64,000 nucleotides of DNA from Sipunculus nudus (GCA_026874595.1 CM049312.1:55185429-55249428); one strand, 5' to 3'. Numbered from the stretch's first letter, positions 13,701 through 24,366 are shown. Numbers and translations: made by a program. Notes: generated from the sequence alone by a model not told the origin.

Positions 13701-16700
13701 AGATAAGTAACAGAGTGGGTGCCAAGACAGTGACTTAGAAGGTAGATAAGTAACAGAGTGGGTGCCAAGACAGTGACTTAGAAGGTAGATAAGTAACAGA
13801 GTGGGTGCCAAGACAGTGACTTAGAAGGTAGATAGGTAACGGAGTGGGTGCCGAGACAGTGACTTAGAAGGTAGATAAGTAACAGAGTGGGTGCCGAGAC
13901 AGTGACTTAGAAGGTAGATAAGTAACATAGTGGGTGCCAAGACAGTGACTTAGAAGGTAGATAAGTAACAGAGTGGGTGCCAAGACAGTGACTTAGAAGG
14001 TAGATAGGTAACGGAGTGGGTGCCAAGACAGTGACTTAGAAGGTAGATAAGTAACAGAGTGGGTGCCAAGACAGTGACTTAGAAGGTAGATAAGTAACAG
14101 AGTGGGTGCCGAGACAGTGACTTAGAAGGTAGATAAGTAACATAGTGGGTGCCGAGACAGTGACTTAGAAGGTAGATAAGTAACAGAGTGGGTGCCAAGA
14201 CAGTGACTTAGAAGGTAGATAAGTAACATAGTGGGTGCCGAGACAGTGACTTAGAAGGTAGATAAGTAACAGAGTGGGTGCCAAGACAGTGACTTAGAAG
14301 GTAGATAAGTAACATAGTGGGTGCCGAGACAGTGACTTAGAAGGTAGATAAGTAACATAGTGGGTGCCAAGACAGTGACTTAGCATGTAGATAAGTAACA
14401 GAGTGGGTGCCAAGACAGTGACTTAGCAGGTAGATAAGTAACAGAGTGGGTGCCAAGACAGTGACTTAGCAGGTAGATAAGTAACAGAGTGGGTGCCAAG
14501 ACAGTGACTTAGCAGGTAGATAAGTAACAGAGTGGGTGCCAAGACAGTGACTTAGAAGGTAGATAAGTAACAGAGTGGGTGCCAAGACAGTGACTTAGAA
14601 GGTAGATAGGTAACGGAGTGGGTGCCAAGACAGTGACTTAGAAGGTAGATAAGTAACATAGTGGGTGCCAAGACAGTGACTTAGAAGGTAGATAAGTAAC
14701 AGAGTGGGTGCCAAGACAGTGACTTAGAAGGTAGATAGGTAACGGAGTGGGTACCAAGACAGTGACTTAGAAGGTAGATAAGTAACAGAGTGGGTGCCGA
14801 GACAGTGACTTAGAAGGTAGATAAGTAACAGAGTGGGTGCCAAGACAGTGACTTAGCAGGTAGATAAGTAACAGAGTTGGTGCCAAGACAGTGACTTAGA
14901 AGGTAGATAAGTAACAGAGTGGGTGCCAAGACAGTGACTTAAAAGGTAGATAGGTAACGGAGTGGGTGCCAAGACAGTGACTTAGAAGGTAGATAAGTAA
15001 CATAGTGGGTGCCAAGACAGTGACTTAGAAGGTAGATAAGTAACATAGTGGGTGCCAAGACAGTGACTTAGCAGGTAGATAAGTAACAGAGTGGGTGCCA
15101 AGACAGTGACTTAGCAGGTAGATAAGTAACAGAGTGGGTGCCAAGACAGTGACTTAGCAGGTAGATAAGTAACAGAGTGGGTGCCAAGACAGTGACTTAG
15201 AAGGTAGATAAGTAACAGAGTGGGTGCCAAGACAGTGACTTAGAAGGTAGATAGGTAACGGAGTGGGTGCCAAGACAGTGACTTAGAAGGTAGATAAGTA
15301 ACAGAGTGGGTGCCAAGACAGTGACTTAGAAGGTAGATAAGTAACAGAGTGGGTGCCGAGACAGTGACTTAGAAGGTAGATAAGTAACATAGTGGGTGCC
15401 GAGACAGTGACTTAGAAGGTAGATAAGTAACAGAGTGGGTGCCAAGACAGTGACTTAGAAGGTAGATAAGTAACATAGTGGGTGCCGAGACAGTGACTTA
15501 GAAGGTAGATAAGTAACAGAGTGGGTGCCAAGACAGTGACTTAGAAGGTAGATAAGTAACATAGTGGGTGCCGAGACAGTGACTTAGAAGGTAGATAAGT
15601 AACATAGTGGGTGCCAAGACAGTGACTTAGCATGTAGATAAGTAACAGAGTGGGTGCCAAGACAGTGACTTAGCAGGTAGATAAGTAACAGAGTGGGTGC
15701 CAAGACAGTGACTTAGCAGGTAGATAAGTAACAGAGTGGGTGCCAAGACAGTGACTTAGCAGGTAGATAAGTAACAGAGTGGGTGCCAAGACAGTGACTT
15801 AGAAGGTAGATAAGTAACAGAGTGGGTGCCAAGACAGTGACTTAGAAGGTAGATAGGTAACGGAGTGGGTGCCAAGACAGTGACTTAGAAGGTAGATAAG
15901 TAACATAGTGGGTGCCAAGACAGTGACTTAGAAGGTAGATAAGTAACAGAGTGGGTGCCAAGACAGTGACTTAGAAGGTAGATAGGTAACGGAGTGGGTG
16001 CCAAGACAGTGACTTAGAAGGTAGATAAGTAACAGAGTGGGTGCCGAGACAGTGACTTAGAAGGTAGATAAGTAACAGAGTGGGTGCCAAGACAGTGACT
16101 TAGCAGGTAGATAAGTAACAGAGTGGGTGCCAAGACAGTGACTTAGAAGGTAGATAAGTAACAGAGTGGGTGCCAAGACAGTGACTTAGAAGGTAGATAG
16201 GTAACGGAGTGGGTGCCAAGACAGTGACTTAGAAGGTAGATAAGTAACATAGTGGGTGCCAAGACAGTGACTTAGAAGGTAGATAAGTAACAGAGTGGGT
16301 GCCAAGACAGTGACTTAGAAGGTAGATAGGTAACGGAGTGGGTGCCAAGACAGTGACTTAGAAGGTAGATAAGTAACATAGTGGGTGCCAAGACAGTGAC
16401 TTAGAAGGTAGATAAGTAACAGAGTGGGTGCCAAGACAGTGACTTAGAAGGTAGATAGGTAACGGAGTGGGTGCCAAGACAGTGACTTTGAAGGTAGATA
16501 AGTAACAGAGTGGGTGCCGAGACAGTGACTTAGAAGGTAGATAAGTAACAGAGTGGGTGCCAAGACAGTGACTTAGCAGGTAGATAAGTAACAGAGTTGG
16601 TGCCAAGACAGTGACTTAGAAGGTAGATAAGTAACAGAGTGGGTGCCAAGACAGTGACTTAGAAGGTAGATAGGTAACGGAGTGGGTGCCAAGACAGTGA

Positions 16701-19700
16701 CTTAGAAGGTAGATAAGTAACATAGTGGGTGCCAAGACAGTGACTTAGAAGGTAAATAAGTAACATAGTGGGTGCCAAGACAGTGACTTAGCAGGTAGAT
16801 AAGTAACAGAGTGGGTGCCAAGACAGTGACTTAGCAGGTAGATAAGTAACAGAGTGGGTGCCAAGACAGTGACTTAGAAGGTAGATAAGTAACAGAGTGG
16901 GTGCCAAGACAGTGACTTAGAAGGTAGATAGGTAACGGAGTGGGTGCCAAGACAGTGACTTAGCAGGTAGATAAGTAACAGAGTGGGTGCCAAGACAGTG
17001 ACTTAGAAGGTAGATAAGTAACAGAGTGGGTGCCAAGACAGTGACTTAGAAGGTAGATAGGTAACGGAGTGGGTGCCAAGACAGTGACTTAGAAGGTAGA
17101 TAAGTAACATAGTGGGTGCCAAGACAGTGACTTAGAAGGTAGATAAGTAACAGAGTGGGTGCCAAGACAGTAACTTAGAAGGTAGATAGGTAACGGAGTG
17201 GGTGCCAAGACAGTGACTTAGAAGGTAGATAAGTAACATAGTGGGTGCCAAGACAGTGACTTAGAAGGTAGATAAGTAACAGAGTGGGTGCCAAGACAGT
17301 GACTTAGAAGGTAGATAGGTAACGGAGTGGGTGCCAAGACAGTGACTTAGAAGGTAGATAAGTAACAGAGTGGGTGCCGAGACAGTGACTTAGAAGGTAG
17401 ATAAGTAACAGAGTGGGTGCCAAGACAGTGACTTAGCAGGTAGATAAGTAACAGAGTTGGTGCCAAGACAGTGACTTAGAAGGTAGATAAGTAACAGAGT
17501 GGGTGCCAAAACAGTGACTTAGAAGGTAGATAGGTAACGGAGTGGGTGCCAAGACAGTGACTTAGAAGGTAGATAAGTAACATAGTGGGTGCCAAGACAG
17601 TGACTTAGAAGGTAAATAAGTAACAAAGTGGGTGCCAAGACAGTGACTTAGCAGGTAGATAAGTAACAGAGTGGGTGCCAAGACAGTGACTTAGCAGGTA
17701 GATAAGTAACAGAGTGGGTGCCAAGACAGTGACTTAGAAGGTAGATAAGTAACAGAGTGGGTGCCAAGACAGTGACTTAGAAGGTAGATAGGTAACGGAG
17801 TGGGTGCCAAGACAGTGACTTAGAAGGTAGATAAGTAACATAGTGGGTGCCAAGACAGTGACTTAGAAGGTAGATAAGTAACAGAGTGGGTGCCAAGACA
17901 GTGACTTAGAAGGTAGATAGGTAACGGAGTGGGTGCCAAGACAGTGACTTAGAAGGTAGATAAGTAACAGAGTGGGTGCCGAGACAGTGACTTAGAAGGT
18001 AGATAAGTAACAGAGTGGGTGCCAAGACAGTGACTTAGCAGGTAGATAAGTAACAGAGTGGGTGCCAAGACAGTGACTTAGAAGGTAGATAAGTAACAGA
18101 GTGGGTGCCAAGACAGTGACTTAGAAGGTAGATAGGTAACGGAGTGGGTGCCAAGACAGTGACTTAGCAGGTAGATAAGTAACAGAGTGGGTGCCAAGAC
18201 AGTGACTTAGAAGGTAGATAAGTAACAGAGTGGGTGCCAAGACAGTGACTTAGAAGGTAGATAGGTAACGGAGTGGGTGCCAAGACAGTGACTTAGAAGG
18301 TAGATAAGTAACATAGTGGGTGCCAAGACAGTGACTTAGAAGGTAGATAAGTAACAGAGTGGGTGCCAAGACAGTGACTTAGAAGGTAGATAGGTAACGG
18401 AGTGGGTGCCAAGACAGTGACTTAGAAGGTAGATAAGTAACATAGTGGGTGCCAAGACAGTGACTTAGAAGGTAGATAAGTAACAGAGTGGGTGCCAAGA
18501 CAGTGACTTAGAAGGTAGATAGGTAACGGAGTGGGTGCCAAGACAGTGACTTAGAAGGTAGATAAGTAACATAGTGGGTGCCAAGACAGTGACTTAGCAG
18601 GTAGATAAGTAACAGAGTGGGTGCCAAGACAGTGACTTAGAAGGTAGATAAGTAACAGAGTGGGTGCCAAGACAGTGACTTAGAAGGTAGATAAGTAACA
18701 TAGTGGGTGCCAAGACAGTGACTTAGAAGGTAGATAAGTAACAGAGTGGGTGCCAAGACAGTGACTTAGAAGGTAGATAGGTAACGGAGTGGGTGCCAAG
18801 ACAGTGACTTAGAAGGTAGATAAGTAACAGAGTGGGTGCCGAGACAGTGACTTAGAAGGTAGATAAGTAACAGAGTGGGTGCCAAGACAGTGACTTAGCA
18901 GGTAGATAAGTAACAGAGTGGGTGCCAAGACAGTGACTTAGAAGGTAGATAAGTAACAGAGTGGGTGCCAAGACAGTGACTTAGAAGGTAGATAGGTAAC
19001 GCAGTGGGTGCCAAGACAGTGACTTAGAAGGTAGATAAGTAACAAAGTGGGTGCCAAGACAGTGACTTAGAAGGTAGATAAGTAACAGAGTGGGTGCCAA
19101 GACAGTGACTTAGAAGGTAGATAGGTAACGGATTGGGTGCCAAGACAGTGACTTAGAAGGTAGATAAGTAACATAGTGGGTGCCAAGACAGTGACTTAGA
19201 AGGTAGATAAGTAACAGAGTGGGTGCCAAGACAGTGACTTAGAAGGTAGATAGGTAACGGAGTGGGTGCCAAGACAGTGACTTAGAAGGTAGATAAGTAA
19301 CATAGTGGGTGCCAAGACAGTGACTTAGAAGGTAGATAAGTAACAGAGTGGGTGCCAAGACAGTGACTTAGAAGGTAAATAGGTAACGGAGTGGGTGCCA
19401 AGACAGTGACTTAGAAGGTAGATAAGTAACATAGTGGGTGCCAAGACAGTGACTTAGCAGGTAGATAAGTAACAGAGTGGGTGCCAAGACAGTGACTTAG
19501 AAGGTAGATAAGTAACAGAGTGGGTGCCAAGACAGTGACTTAGAAGGTAGATAGGTAACGGAGTGGGTGCCAAGACAGTGACTTAGAAGGTAGATAAGTA
19601 ACAGAGTGGGTGCCAAGACAGTGACTTAGCAGGTAGATAAGTAACAGAGTGGGTGCCAAGACAGTGACTTAGAAGGTAGATAAGTAACATAGTGGGTGCC

Positions 19701-20456
19701 AAGACAGTGACTTAGAAGGTAGATAAGTAACAGAGTGGGTGCCAAGACAGTGACTTAGAAGGTAGATAAGTAACAGAGTGGGTGCCAATGCATCGGGTAG
19801 AGATCGGGTAGGTGAGGGAGGAAACCAACCTTCTGCCAGAGCTTAGGAATTTTGGGATGGCATGGAATATTTGTTTCAGCTGTCAAATTTAAAACTAAAA
19901 AATTGTCACAGTTCAATGTATTTTCACATGGGCCTGCTTTCAACATTATTCCGTGAAGTCCTTTCCACAAATACATCCATGTTCATGTAAATTTCTTTGA
20001 ACCAGTTATTATCCTCTATTTTAGAGGCCAATATTACCCCCTTCAGTACACTATATAATATAAATACGCCGCTGGTGAATTAAGGAGCCCCAGTGCATTT
20101 TGTGGAAAGTGTGTCTTTTCCCACGATCCCTAAACATGCATGTAGCGTAGTCGTACTATAATAGGTACGCTTCAGTCATATAAGAGGAAACGGTTGAGTA
20201 AAGTCACTTAGTTCGCAAATGTCTGACAGACGAATTAAAATGGGTATTAATTTCGTAGCCTACGAATTGGAAAGGGGGTTATACAGTGCGTCTGTTAAGA
20301 TTATATATATATATTTGTTTATTTGTGTAATTATATTTATTAACAGGTGAACAGTACCTTTGCACTACAGATATTGCGAGTCCTATGCATCCTGGTGGAC
20401 GTGTTTATCGGTTCATTGACCCAACCAATCACACGCCGCAACAAAAGAACGACTGA
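1224..20456 (+). CDS. HHIP-like secreted GSDH-domain protein, copy A (7 exons, 439 aa)
   Basis: CDS join: 1224-1700, 3962-4047, 5575-5756, 7632-7784, 10701-10839, 11461-11633, 20347-20456; 1320 nt with stop. Family: glucose/sorbosone dehydrogenase beta-propeller, as in HHIP, HHIPL1/2 and invertebrate 'HIPL1-like' proteins. Residues 1-17 form a signal peptide (Cys4, leucine/alanine core, cleavage expected near S17/Q18). Landmarks are HNGG 155-158, TGDGG 172-176, LLGKVIRID 191-199, GLRNPWR 231-237, [11 protein letters not shown] 259-269, a GG-x-MYQG-type strand and FSDFMTG near 340-346, and HGED before the last exon. Potential N-glycosylation sites include NLT, NFS, NYS and NHT. It lacks the Cys-rich N-terminal domain of vertebrate HHIP and the SRCR domain of HHIPL1, so it is essentially a free propeller. 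Vertebrate HHIP binds Hedgehog ligands; whether this protein does, or is an active quinoprotein sugar oxidase, cannot be told. Intron 6 is GC-AG and holds a 6.8-kb minisatellite. Confidence 0.93.
1701..3961 (+). other. intron 1 of copy A
   Basis: GTGAGT...TTCAG intron, phase 0. Alignable to intron 1 of copy B over most of its length, but without the 1.04-kb LINE insertion found there. No exon-like stretch seen inside. Confidence 0.85.
3560..3780 (+). repeat. local 111-bp tandem duplication in intron 1A
   Basis: Two adjacent diverged copies, about 3560-3670 and 3671-3780, each running from 'TGTGC(C/T)AGTTGTTT' to 'TATGAGGTT'. Copy B has one unit (about 34150-34266), so the second arose in A or was lost in B. 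Confidence 0.7.
3962..4047 (+). CDS. HHIP-like copy A exon 2 (residues 160-188)
   Basis: Acceptor TTCAG at 3961, donor GTAAGT at 4048; 86 nt, phase 0 to 2. Encodes [17 protein letters not shown] followed by SGGDPFNFALDK, the blade carrying the family's G-D-G-G signature. One residue differs from copy B (F184 versus L). Confidence 0.92.
4540..4700 (+). repeat. dispersed 'CGTCCGTCC...TTAACAGGG' repeat in intron 2A
   Basis: Begins near 'TGAGCTATAGCAATCACC', then CGTCGTCCGTCC and TTAACAGGG. The same fragment sits at 36050-36210 in intron 2 of copy B, so it inserted before the duplication. It is related to the head of the 337-bp satellite at 21750-24130. Confidence 0.7.
5575..5756 (+). CDS. HHIP-like copy A exon 3 (residues 188-249)
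   Basis: Acceptor TTTGTAG at 5574; 182 nt, phase 2 to 1. Encodes [15 protein letters not shown] through [18 protein letters not shown]. The donor is taken as GTACGT at 5757 because copy B has GTAAGT at the same place and the phase then fits exon 4. Differences from copy B: T204/S, D205/G, L222/M, R225/P. Confidence 0.92.
5757..7631 (+). other. intron 3 of copy A
   Basis: Aligns to intron 3 of copy B at both ends. About 6285-6640 has no counterpart in copy B (inserted in A or deleted in B). It contains no recognisable transposon termini and no conserved frame. Confidence 0.75.
7632..7784 (+). CDS. HHIP-like copy A exon 4 (residues 249-300)
   Basis: Acceptor GACTAG at 7631, donor GTAAGA at 7785; 153 nt, phase 1 to 1. 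Encodes [21 protein letters not shown], a classic GSDH blade with DVGQN, then a Cys pair C281 and C293 as in HHIP relatives. Two residues differ from copy B (S280/A, A286/D). Confidence 0.93.
7960..9248 (+). mobile_element. Tigger/pogo-like DNA transposon remnant in intron 4A
   Basis: Starts CAGTGAAAACTTGTC and ends GACAGGTTTCACTA, which are inverted termini of pogo/Tigger type, with TA target duplications at 7958-7959 and 9249-9250. Subterminal CGGACACCTCACTAAGG-like words repeat at both ends. The paralogous site in copy B (near 39040) reads straight through as AGATACCATG, an empty site. A piece of CENP-B-type helix-turn-helix is left inside at 8840-9013. The element is non-autonomous. Confidence 0.88.
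8840..9013 (+). pseudogene. truncated Tigger transposase, CENP-B N-terminal HTH remnant
   Basis: A 57-codon frame with REL-LSENAKLIRLCDS-KSVREY, which matches the N-terminal Psq/CENP-B helix-turn-helix of pogo-family transposases. The frame then runs into unrelated residues and stops, and the catalytic DDE domain is absent from the element. This supports the superfamily call made from the termini. Confidence 0.72.
9249..10700 (+). other. intron 4 of copy A, 3' part
   Basis: Unique intronic DNA alignable to about 39040-40558 of copy B, ending in CTTGTTTCAG before exon 5. A low-complexity C-rich stretch lies near 9790-9810. No coding signal seen. Confidence 0.75.
10701..10839 (+). CDS. HHIP-like copy A exon 5 (residues 300-346)
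   Basis: Acceptor TTTCAG at 10700, donor GTAAGT at 10840; 139 nt, phase 1 to 2. Encodes [31 protein letters not shown] and YFFSDFMTG, the propeller strand containing the family GG-x-x-Y-x-G and DF-x-G motifs. Differences from copy B: T/A in the IH-x-YQ stretch and F/Y in SD-x-MTG. Confidence 0.93.
11072..11460 (+). repeat. about 78-bp array of exon-6-acceptor-like units (copy A)
   Basis: About five diverged units of the type 'TTCAGACAGATATTCTGGCCC...GGCAGTTCGTGGCCCTGCAGCACG...CTTATCT' run directly into the real exon 6, whose start (TACAGACAGCTATTCTGGCTAGAG...GTAGTTCGTGGCC) is itself the last unit. Each unit keeps an AG followed by the ACAG-TATTCTGG exon-start word, so the array is a row of decoy acceptors. 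Copy B has a longer version. Confidence 0.85.
11461..11633 (+). CDS. HHIP-like copy A exon 6 (residues 346-404)
   Basis: Acceptor CTACAG at 11460; 173 nt, phase 2 to 1. Encodes [17 protein letters not shown], two Cys (366, 378), GDYRTPGKW and [10 protein letters not shown]. The end at 11633 is set by phase and homology: only a GC donor (GCGAGT at 11634) joins the frame to exon 7 and gives EDARGEQYL, which parallels the EDEAGELYFL-type stretch of HHIPL proteins. D380 is G in copy B. Confidence 0.9.
11634..11639 (+). other. non-canonical GC splice donor of intron 6A
   Basis: AGAG|GCGAGT. The nearest GT (11638) would end the exon in phase 2 and hit a stop at once in exon 7. The same GC donor occurs at 44615 in copy B. 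GC-AG introns are a known minority class spliced by the major spliceosome. Confidence 0.82.
11640..12994 (+). other. intron 6A before the minisatellite
   Basis: Alignable to 44621-45431 of copy B except for roughly 12200-12760, which is present only in A. The start of the intron reads CAGGGGCGGATTTAAAAATC, a sequence often seen at repeat ends. No exon seen. Length differs because of indels, not coding content. Confidence 0.7.
12995..19788. repeat. 43-bp minisatellite array, about 158 units, in intron 6A
   Basis: Unit GACAGTGACTTAGAAGGTAG / ATAAGTAACAGAGTGGGTGC / CAA. The span is 6794 bp = 158 x 43, with almost no indels. Variants recur (AG-CAGG, AAGTAACATAG, AGGTAACGGAG, GCCGAG). Higher-order copies are visible: marker GAGTTGG ends at 14880, 16600 and 17460 (1720 and 860 bp apart = 40 and 20 units), and marker GCATGTAG recurs 1247 bp apart (29 units). 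Copy B has a single diverged unit at 45432-45473 at the same intron position. Confidence 0.97.
19789..20346 (+). other. intron 6A after the minisatellite
   Basis: TGCATCGGGTAGAGATCGGG onward aligns to 45474-46025 of copy B. Ends in TTATTTATTAACAG. No coding signal. Confidence 0.8.
20347..20456 (+). CDS. HHIP-like copy A exon 7 (residues 404-439 and stop)
   Basis: Acceptor AACAG at 20346; phase 1 entry (G|GT). Encodes [19 protein letters not shown] followed by [17 protein letters not shown] and TGA at 20454. This is the closing strand of the propeller (family: ELYFLST...G-VY-VVD). H/Y and Q/P differ from copy B near the C terminus. Confidence 0.92.
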
Positions 20457-20482
20457 TGACGTTCCCGTGGTCTTCTCGTTTA

Positions 20483-20488
20483 AATAAA
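20483..20488 (+). terminator. polyadenylation signal AATAAA, copy A
   Basis: AATAAA 27 nt after the stop codon; conserved in copy B at 46162-46167. The implied 3'UTR is very short. Confidence 0.75.
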
Positions 20489-21749
20489 ATATTGTAACAC
20501 ATGTCACTAATTTGTTAATATATATTTGTTTAAATTTCACAATCACATTTTTTTATAAAAGAAGAAAATAGTAAAAGTAAGTGAAGAAAAGAGAAAAGTA
20601 AAGAGTCAGTAAGGATGACCAGCTTTGCTCCGTAGACTCCCTAGACTGATTAGGGGGCAAATATAAAATAAAGTTGGACTCAGGGGCGTCATCTCTTTAC
20701 AAGGGGGTTATGGTCAATGTCATGACCCCCCCCCCCCCTGCCCCTCCTTGATATTCAGAGAATAATATTTCTATATTGGAAATAAAATAAATTCATAATT
20801 AAAACTGAAGACTTTTGAGGACTTTGACCATTAATGTGATTTTTATTTTTGATTCTCAAGAAGTGGAAAGAATGTGTTAAAAATATAAAAAAAATACAGG
20901 TGGTATCACCAGTATTCCAGATTTGATATGACTATAGTCATTTTAAAAATACACTAGATGACACAGCCAAGTTACTGACACGGTTGCTGTCATTTAACCG
21001 TCTAAAAGGGAAAAAGTAAAAATGAGAAAAAAAGCAGCTGATGAATCTGTCCATTATAAATAAACTAAGCAAAAGTCATCGCTTTTCATACATTAATTTT
21101 CGAGATACTGGAGGTTTTGTACCATTCTTAAATTATTCTTCAGTGCCCAAATAAGCAAAATAGCAGTCAGCTAAGCTAAAACGCGAGATGGTTAGTGCGT
21201 ATCGTGGCACGGTTAATTCGCGCAAAATCATGCCAGCCTCTTTCACTGGTTCTCTAAGATATTCGGAGAGCCACCTCGTGCCTGTGTAAGACACTAAGGT
21301 CAAGCCGGCACTTTTGGGCTTTTTGGGTCAAGTTTAAAGTGTAAAATCGACAGGTCATTTCCAAGACTTTTTCCCTTGCACCAAAGTTATAATATAACGT
21401 ATTGTACAGATGCATGTCAAGGTAAAAAATAAGTCCCGCTTTAGGCATATATCGTTGTAAGTCTGCGCGGCCATTTTAATAAAAGTATTATAAATCTTCT
21501 GTTATCTTGAAAAGAACTTCAATCGCTCGACATAAGACCTGCATGTACTTATATCTGGTTAAGTGAAGGAAAAAGAGAATTCCCTTGGTCCTATTTGGCT
21601 GACTTTAGCTAAACATTACGTGTGGAAATCACGTTTTGTTTTCAAAGGGAGCAAAAATAATAAAAACGTGGAAATCCTGATTATTATGAATATAAACATA
21701 GTAAAAAGAGTACATAAAGTATTCAGCTGAAAAGTCGTGACTTTTTTTA
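20489..21749. other. downstream flank of copy A
   Basis: To about 20820 this matches the flank of copy B (46168-46540), including 'GGGGCGTC' and an AAGGGGGTTATGGT...CCCCCC stretch. After that it is unmatched, AT-rich DNA with no exon or named repeat that I can identify. Confidence 0.6.
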
Positions 21750-24130
21750 GCTCAGCTGACTGTAAGTCATCTGAGCTTTAGCAATCACTCTTTGTCCGTC
21801 GTCCGTCCGGTCGTCCGGCCGTCCTGTCGTCTGTCCGTTAACAGGGCACAAATCGTAACCGCTGGACCTTGAATCTTCTGACTTGATATCCAGAGAGGTC
21901 CATGAAAAATCTCCCTGGAAACCTGAAATTAGGTCTCTGTTACCCATATTCTCCCAGCTATAGGGCTCTGAAGTACCCCCCAGAATAAAGGAAAATTTCA
22001 TACAAAAGCTCAAGTATCTGAACAACTAATGAATGGATCACCGTGTTTTTTTTGCATTCATATTGATCATGCAGTGTTTTATCAGTTTCTGCAGACTGGT
22101 GGCGCCACCTGTGTTTTTTTTAAATTTTGTCACGATTTTTTTTCTCTATTTTTGAAACCTTTAAAGATGCGGTCTTCTGTTAACAGGGCACAAATCGTAA
22201 CCGCTAGACCTAGAATCTTCTCACTTGACATCCAGGGAGGACTATGAAAAATCTTCTCGGAAACCTGAAATCAGGTCTCTGTTACCCATATTCTTCAAGC
22301 CATCGGGCTCTAAAGTACCCCCCGGAATAATGAAAATTTTGATACAAAAGCTCAAGTATTTGAACAACTAATGCATTGATCACCATGATTTTTTTGCTTG
22401 GATATTGATCATGGAGTGTTAAATCAGTTTCTGCGGACTGGTGGCGCCACCTGTATTTTTTTCGAATTTTTACAAGTTTTTTTCTGTATTTATGATGCCT
22501 TTAAAGATGCGGTCATCTGTTAACAGGGCACACATTGTAACCGCTGGACCTAGAATTTTTCAACTTAATATCCAGAGAGGTCCATGAAAAATTTCTTTGG
22601 AAACATGAAATTAGGTCTCTGTTACCCATATTTTTCCGGCTATGGCGCTCTGAAGTATCCCCCAGAATAATGGAAAGTTTGATACAAAAGCTCAAGTATC
22701 TGAACAATTAATACATTGAACACCATGATTCTTTGCATGGATATTGATCGTGGAGTGTTTAACTAGTTTCTGCGGACTGGTGGCGCCACCTGCATTTTTT
22801 TTTATTTTTATTCAATGTATTTTTTCTCTTTTTTTATTGAGGCATTTAAAGATGTGGTCATCATTTAACAGGGCACAAATCATAACCGCTAGACCTATAA
22901 TCATTTTAATTTGACATTCAGAGAGGTACATGAAAAATATCCCTGGAAACCTGAAATTAGGGTTCTGTTACCCATATTCTTCCAGCCATGGGGCTCTTAA
23001 GTATCCCCCAGAATTATGAAAAATTTGATATAAAAGCTCAAGTATTTGAACAACTAATGCATTGATCACCATGATTTTTTGCAAGGATATTGATCATGGA
23101 GTGTTTAATCAGTTTCTGCAGACTGGTGAGGCCACCTGTATTTTTTTAATTTTAACAGTTTTTTTCTGTATTTTTTATACCTTTAAAGATGCGGTCATCT
23201 GTTAACAGGGCACATATTGTAACCGCTGGACCTAGAATCTTTCAGCTTAATATCCAGAGATGTCCATTAAAAATTTGTTGGAAACCTATAATTAGGTCTC
23301 TGTTACCAATATTTTTCCGGCTATGGCTCTCCGAAGTACAACCAAGAATAATGGAAAATTGGATACAAAAGCTGAAGTATCTGAACAACTAATACATTGA
23401 TCACCATGATTCTTTGCATGGATATTGATCGTGGAGTGTTTAACTTGTGGCGCTACCTGCATTTATTTTATTTTATACAATTTTTTTCTCTATTTTATTG
23501 AGACATTTAAAGATGTGGTCATCTGTTAACAGGGCACAAATCGTAACCTACAATCTTCTTTCATGATATGCAGGGAGGCCCATTAAAAGTCTATTATGAA
23601 ACCTAAAATTAGTTCTCTCTTGCCCAAAACCTCTTAGCTATGGGGCTTCGAAGAACCCCCCCCCCCCCCCAGAGTTATGGAAAAATTTATACAAAAGCAC
23701 AAGTATCTGAACAACTAATGCATTGATCACCATTATTCTTTGCATGGATATTGCTCATGGAATATTTCATCAGTCTGCAGACTGCTGGTGCCACCTGTAT
23801 ATTTTTTTTAAAGATTTTTTTTTTCGTTGTTTTTGAGACTTTTAAAGATGAGGTCATCTGTAAACAGGGCATATATTGTAATGACTTGACCTAGAATTCA
23901 GTATCTTGACATGCAGGGAGACCCATGAAAAGTCACATAGAATCTTTTAACTTGACATCCTGGAAGATTTATGAAAATTCTCCAAGGAAACCTGAAATTA
24001 GGTCTCTCTTATCCATACCATTAGAGCTATGGTGCTCAAAAGTGCCCTCAAAACAATTAAAAGTTTAAAACAAAAGCAGGGCACAAATCATAAACATTGG
24101 ACCTAGAATCTTCCAATTTGACATCGTGTT
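21750..24130. repeat. about 337-bp satellite, seven diverged units
   Basis: Anchor AACAGGGCA occurs at 21840, 22182, 22522, 22867, 23204, 23528 and 23863 (spacings 342, 340, 345, 337, 324, 335). Each unit has 'GGACCTAGAATCTT', 'GAAATTAGGTCTCTGTTACCC', 'CAAGTATCTGAACAACTAAT' and, in three units, the perfect palindrome GGTGGCGCCACC (22099, 22440, 22779). The first unit is preceded by the CGTCCGTCC head seen in the intron 2 repeats. The reverse-strand frames here are repeats of the same unit and are not genes. Confidence 0.92.
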
Positions 24131-24366
24131 CTTATGTGTGTATGTGTGTGTGTTCACAACATAACTCGGGCAATCATGAATGAAATCTCATTGCATTTTC
24201 AGCGCATGTCGGGAATGGGCCAATGAAGAGTCGATTAGGTTTTAGTTTAGATCCGGCACATGATCCGGATTCAGAAACGCCATCAAGGAATATTTACAAA
24301 TGTACGGTCACTTTTACACGAATTAACTTTAAATATAGTTCAAGAAGTGAATGCAAACAAATGGTT

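Noticed and set aside
16358-16606. Repetitive protein frame on the - strand of the minisatellite
   Set aside because: 43 bp is not a multiple of three; the frame cycles through all phases and breaks at unit variants. Not coding.
12995-19788. CRISPR-like array
   Set aside because: Units are contiguous 43-mers with no spacers, in an intron of a eukaryotic gene.
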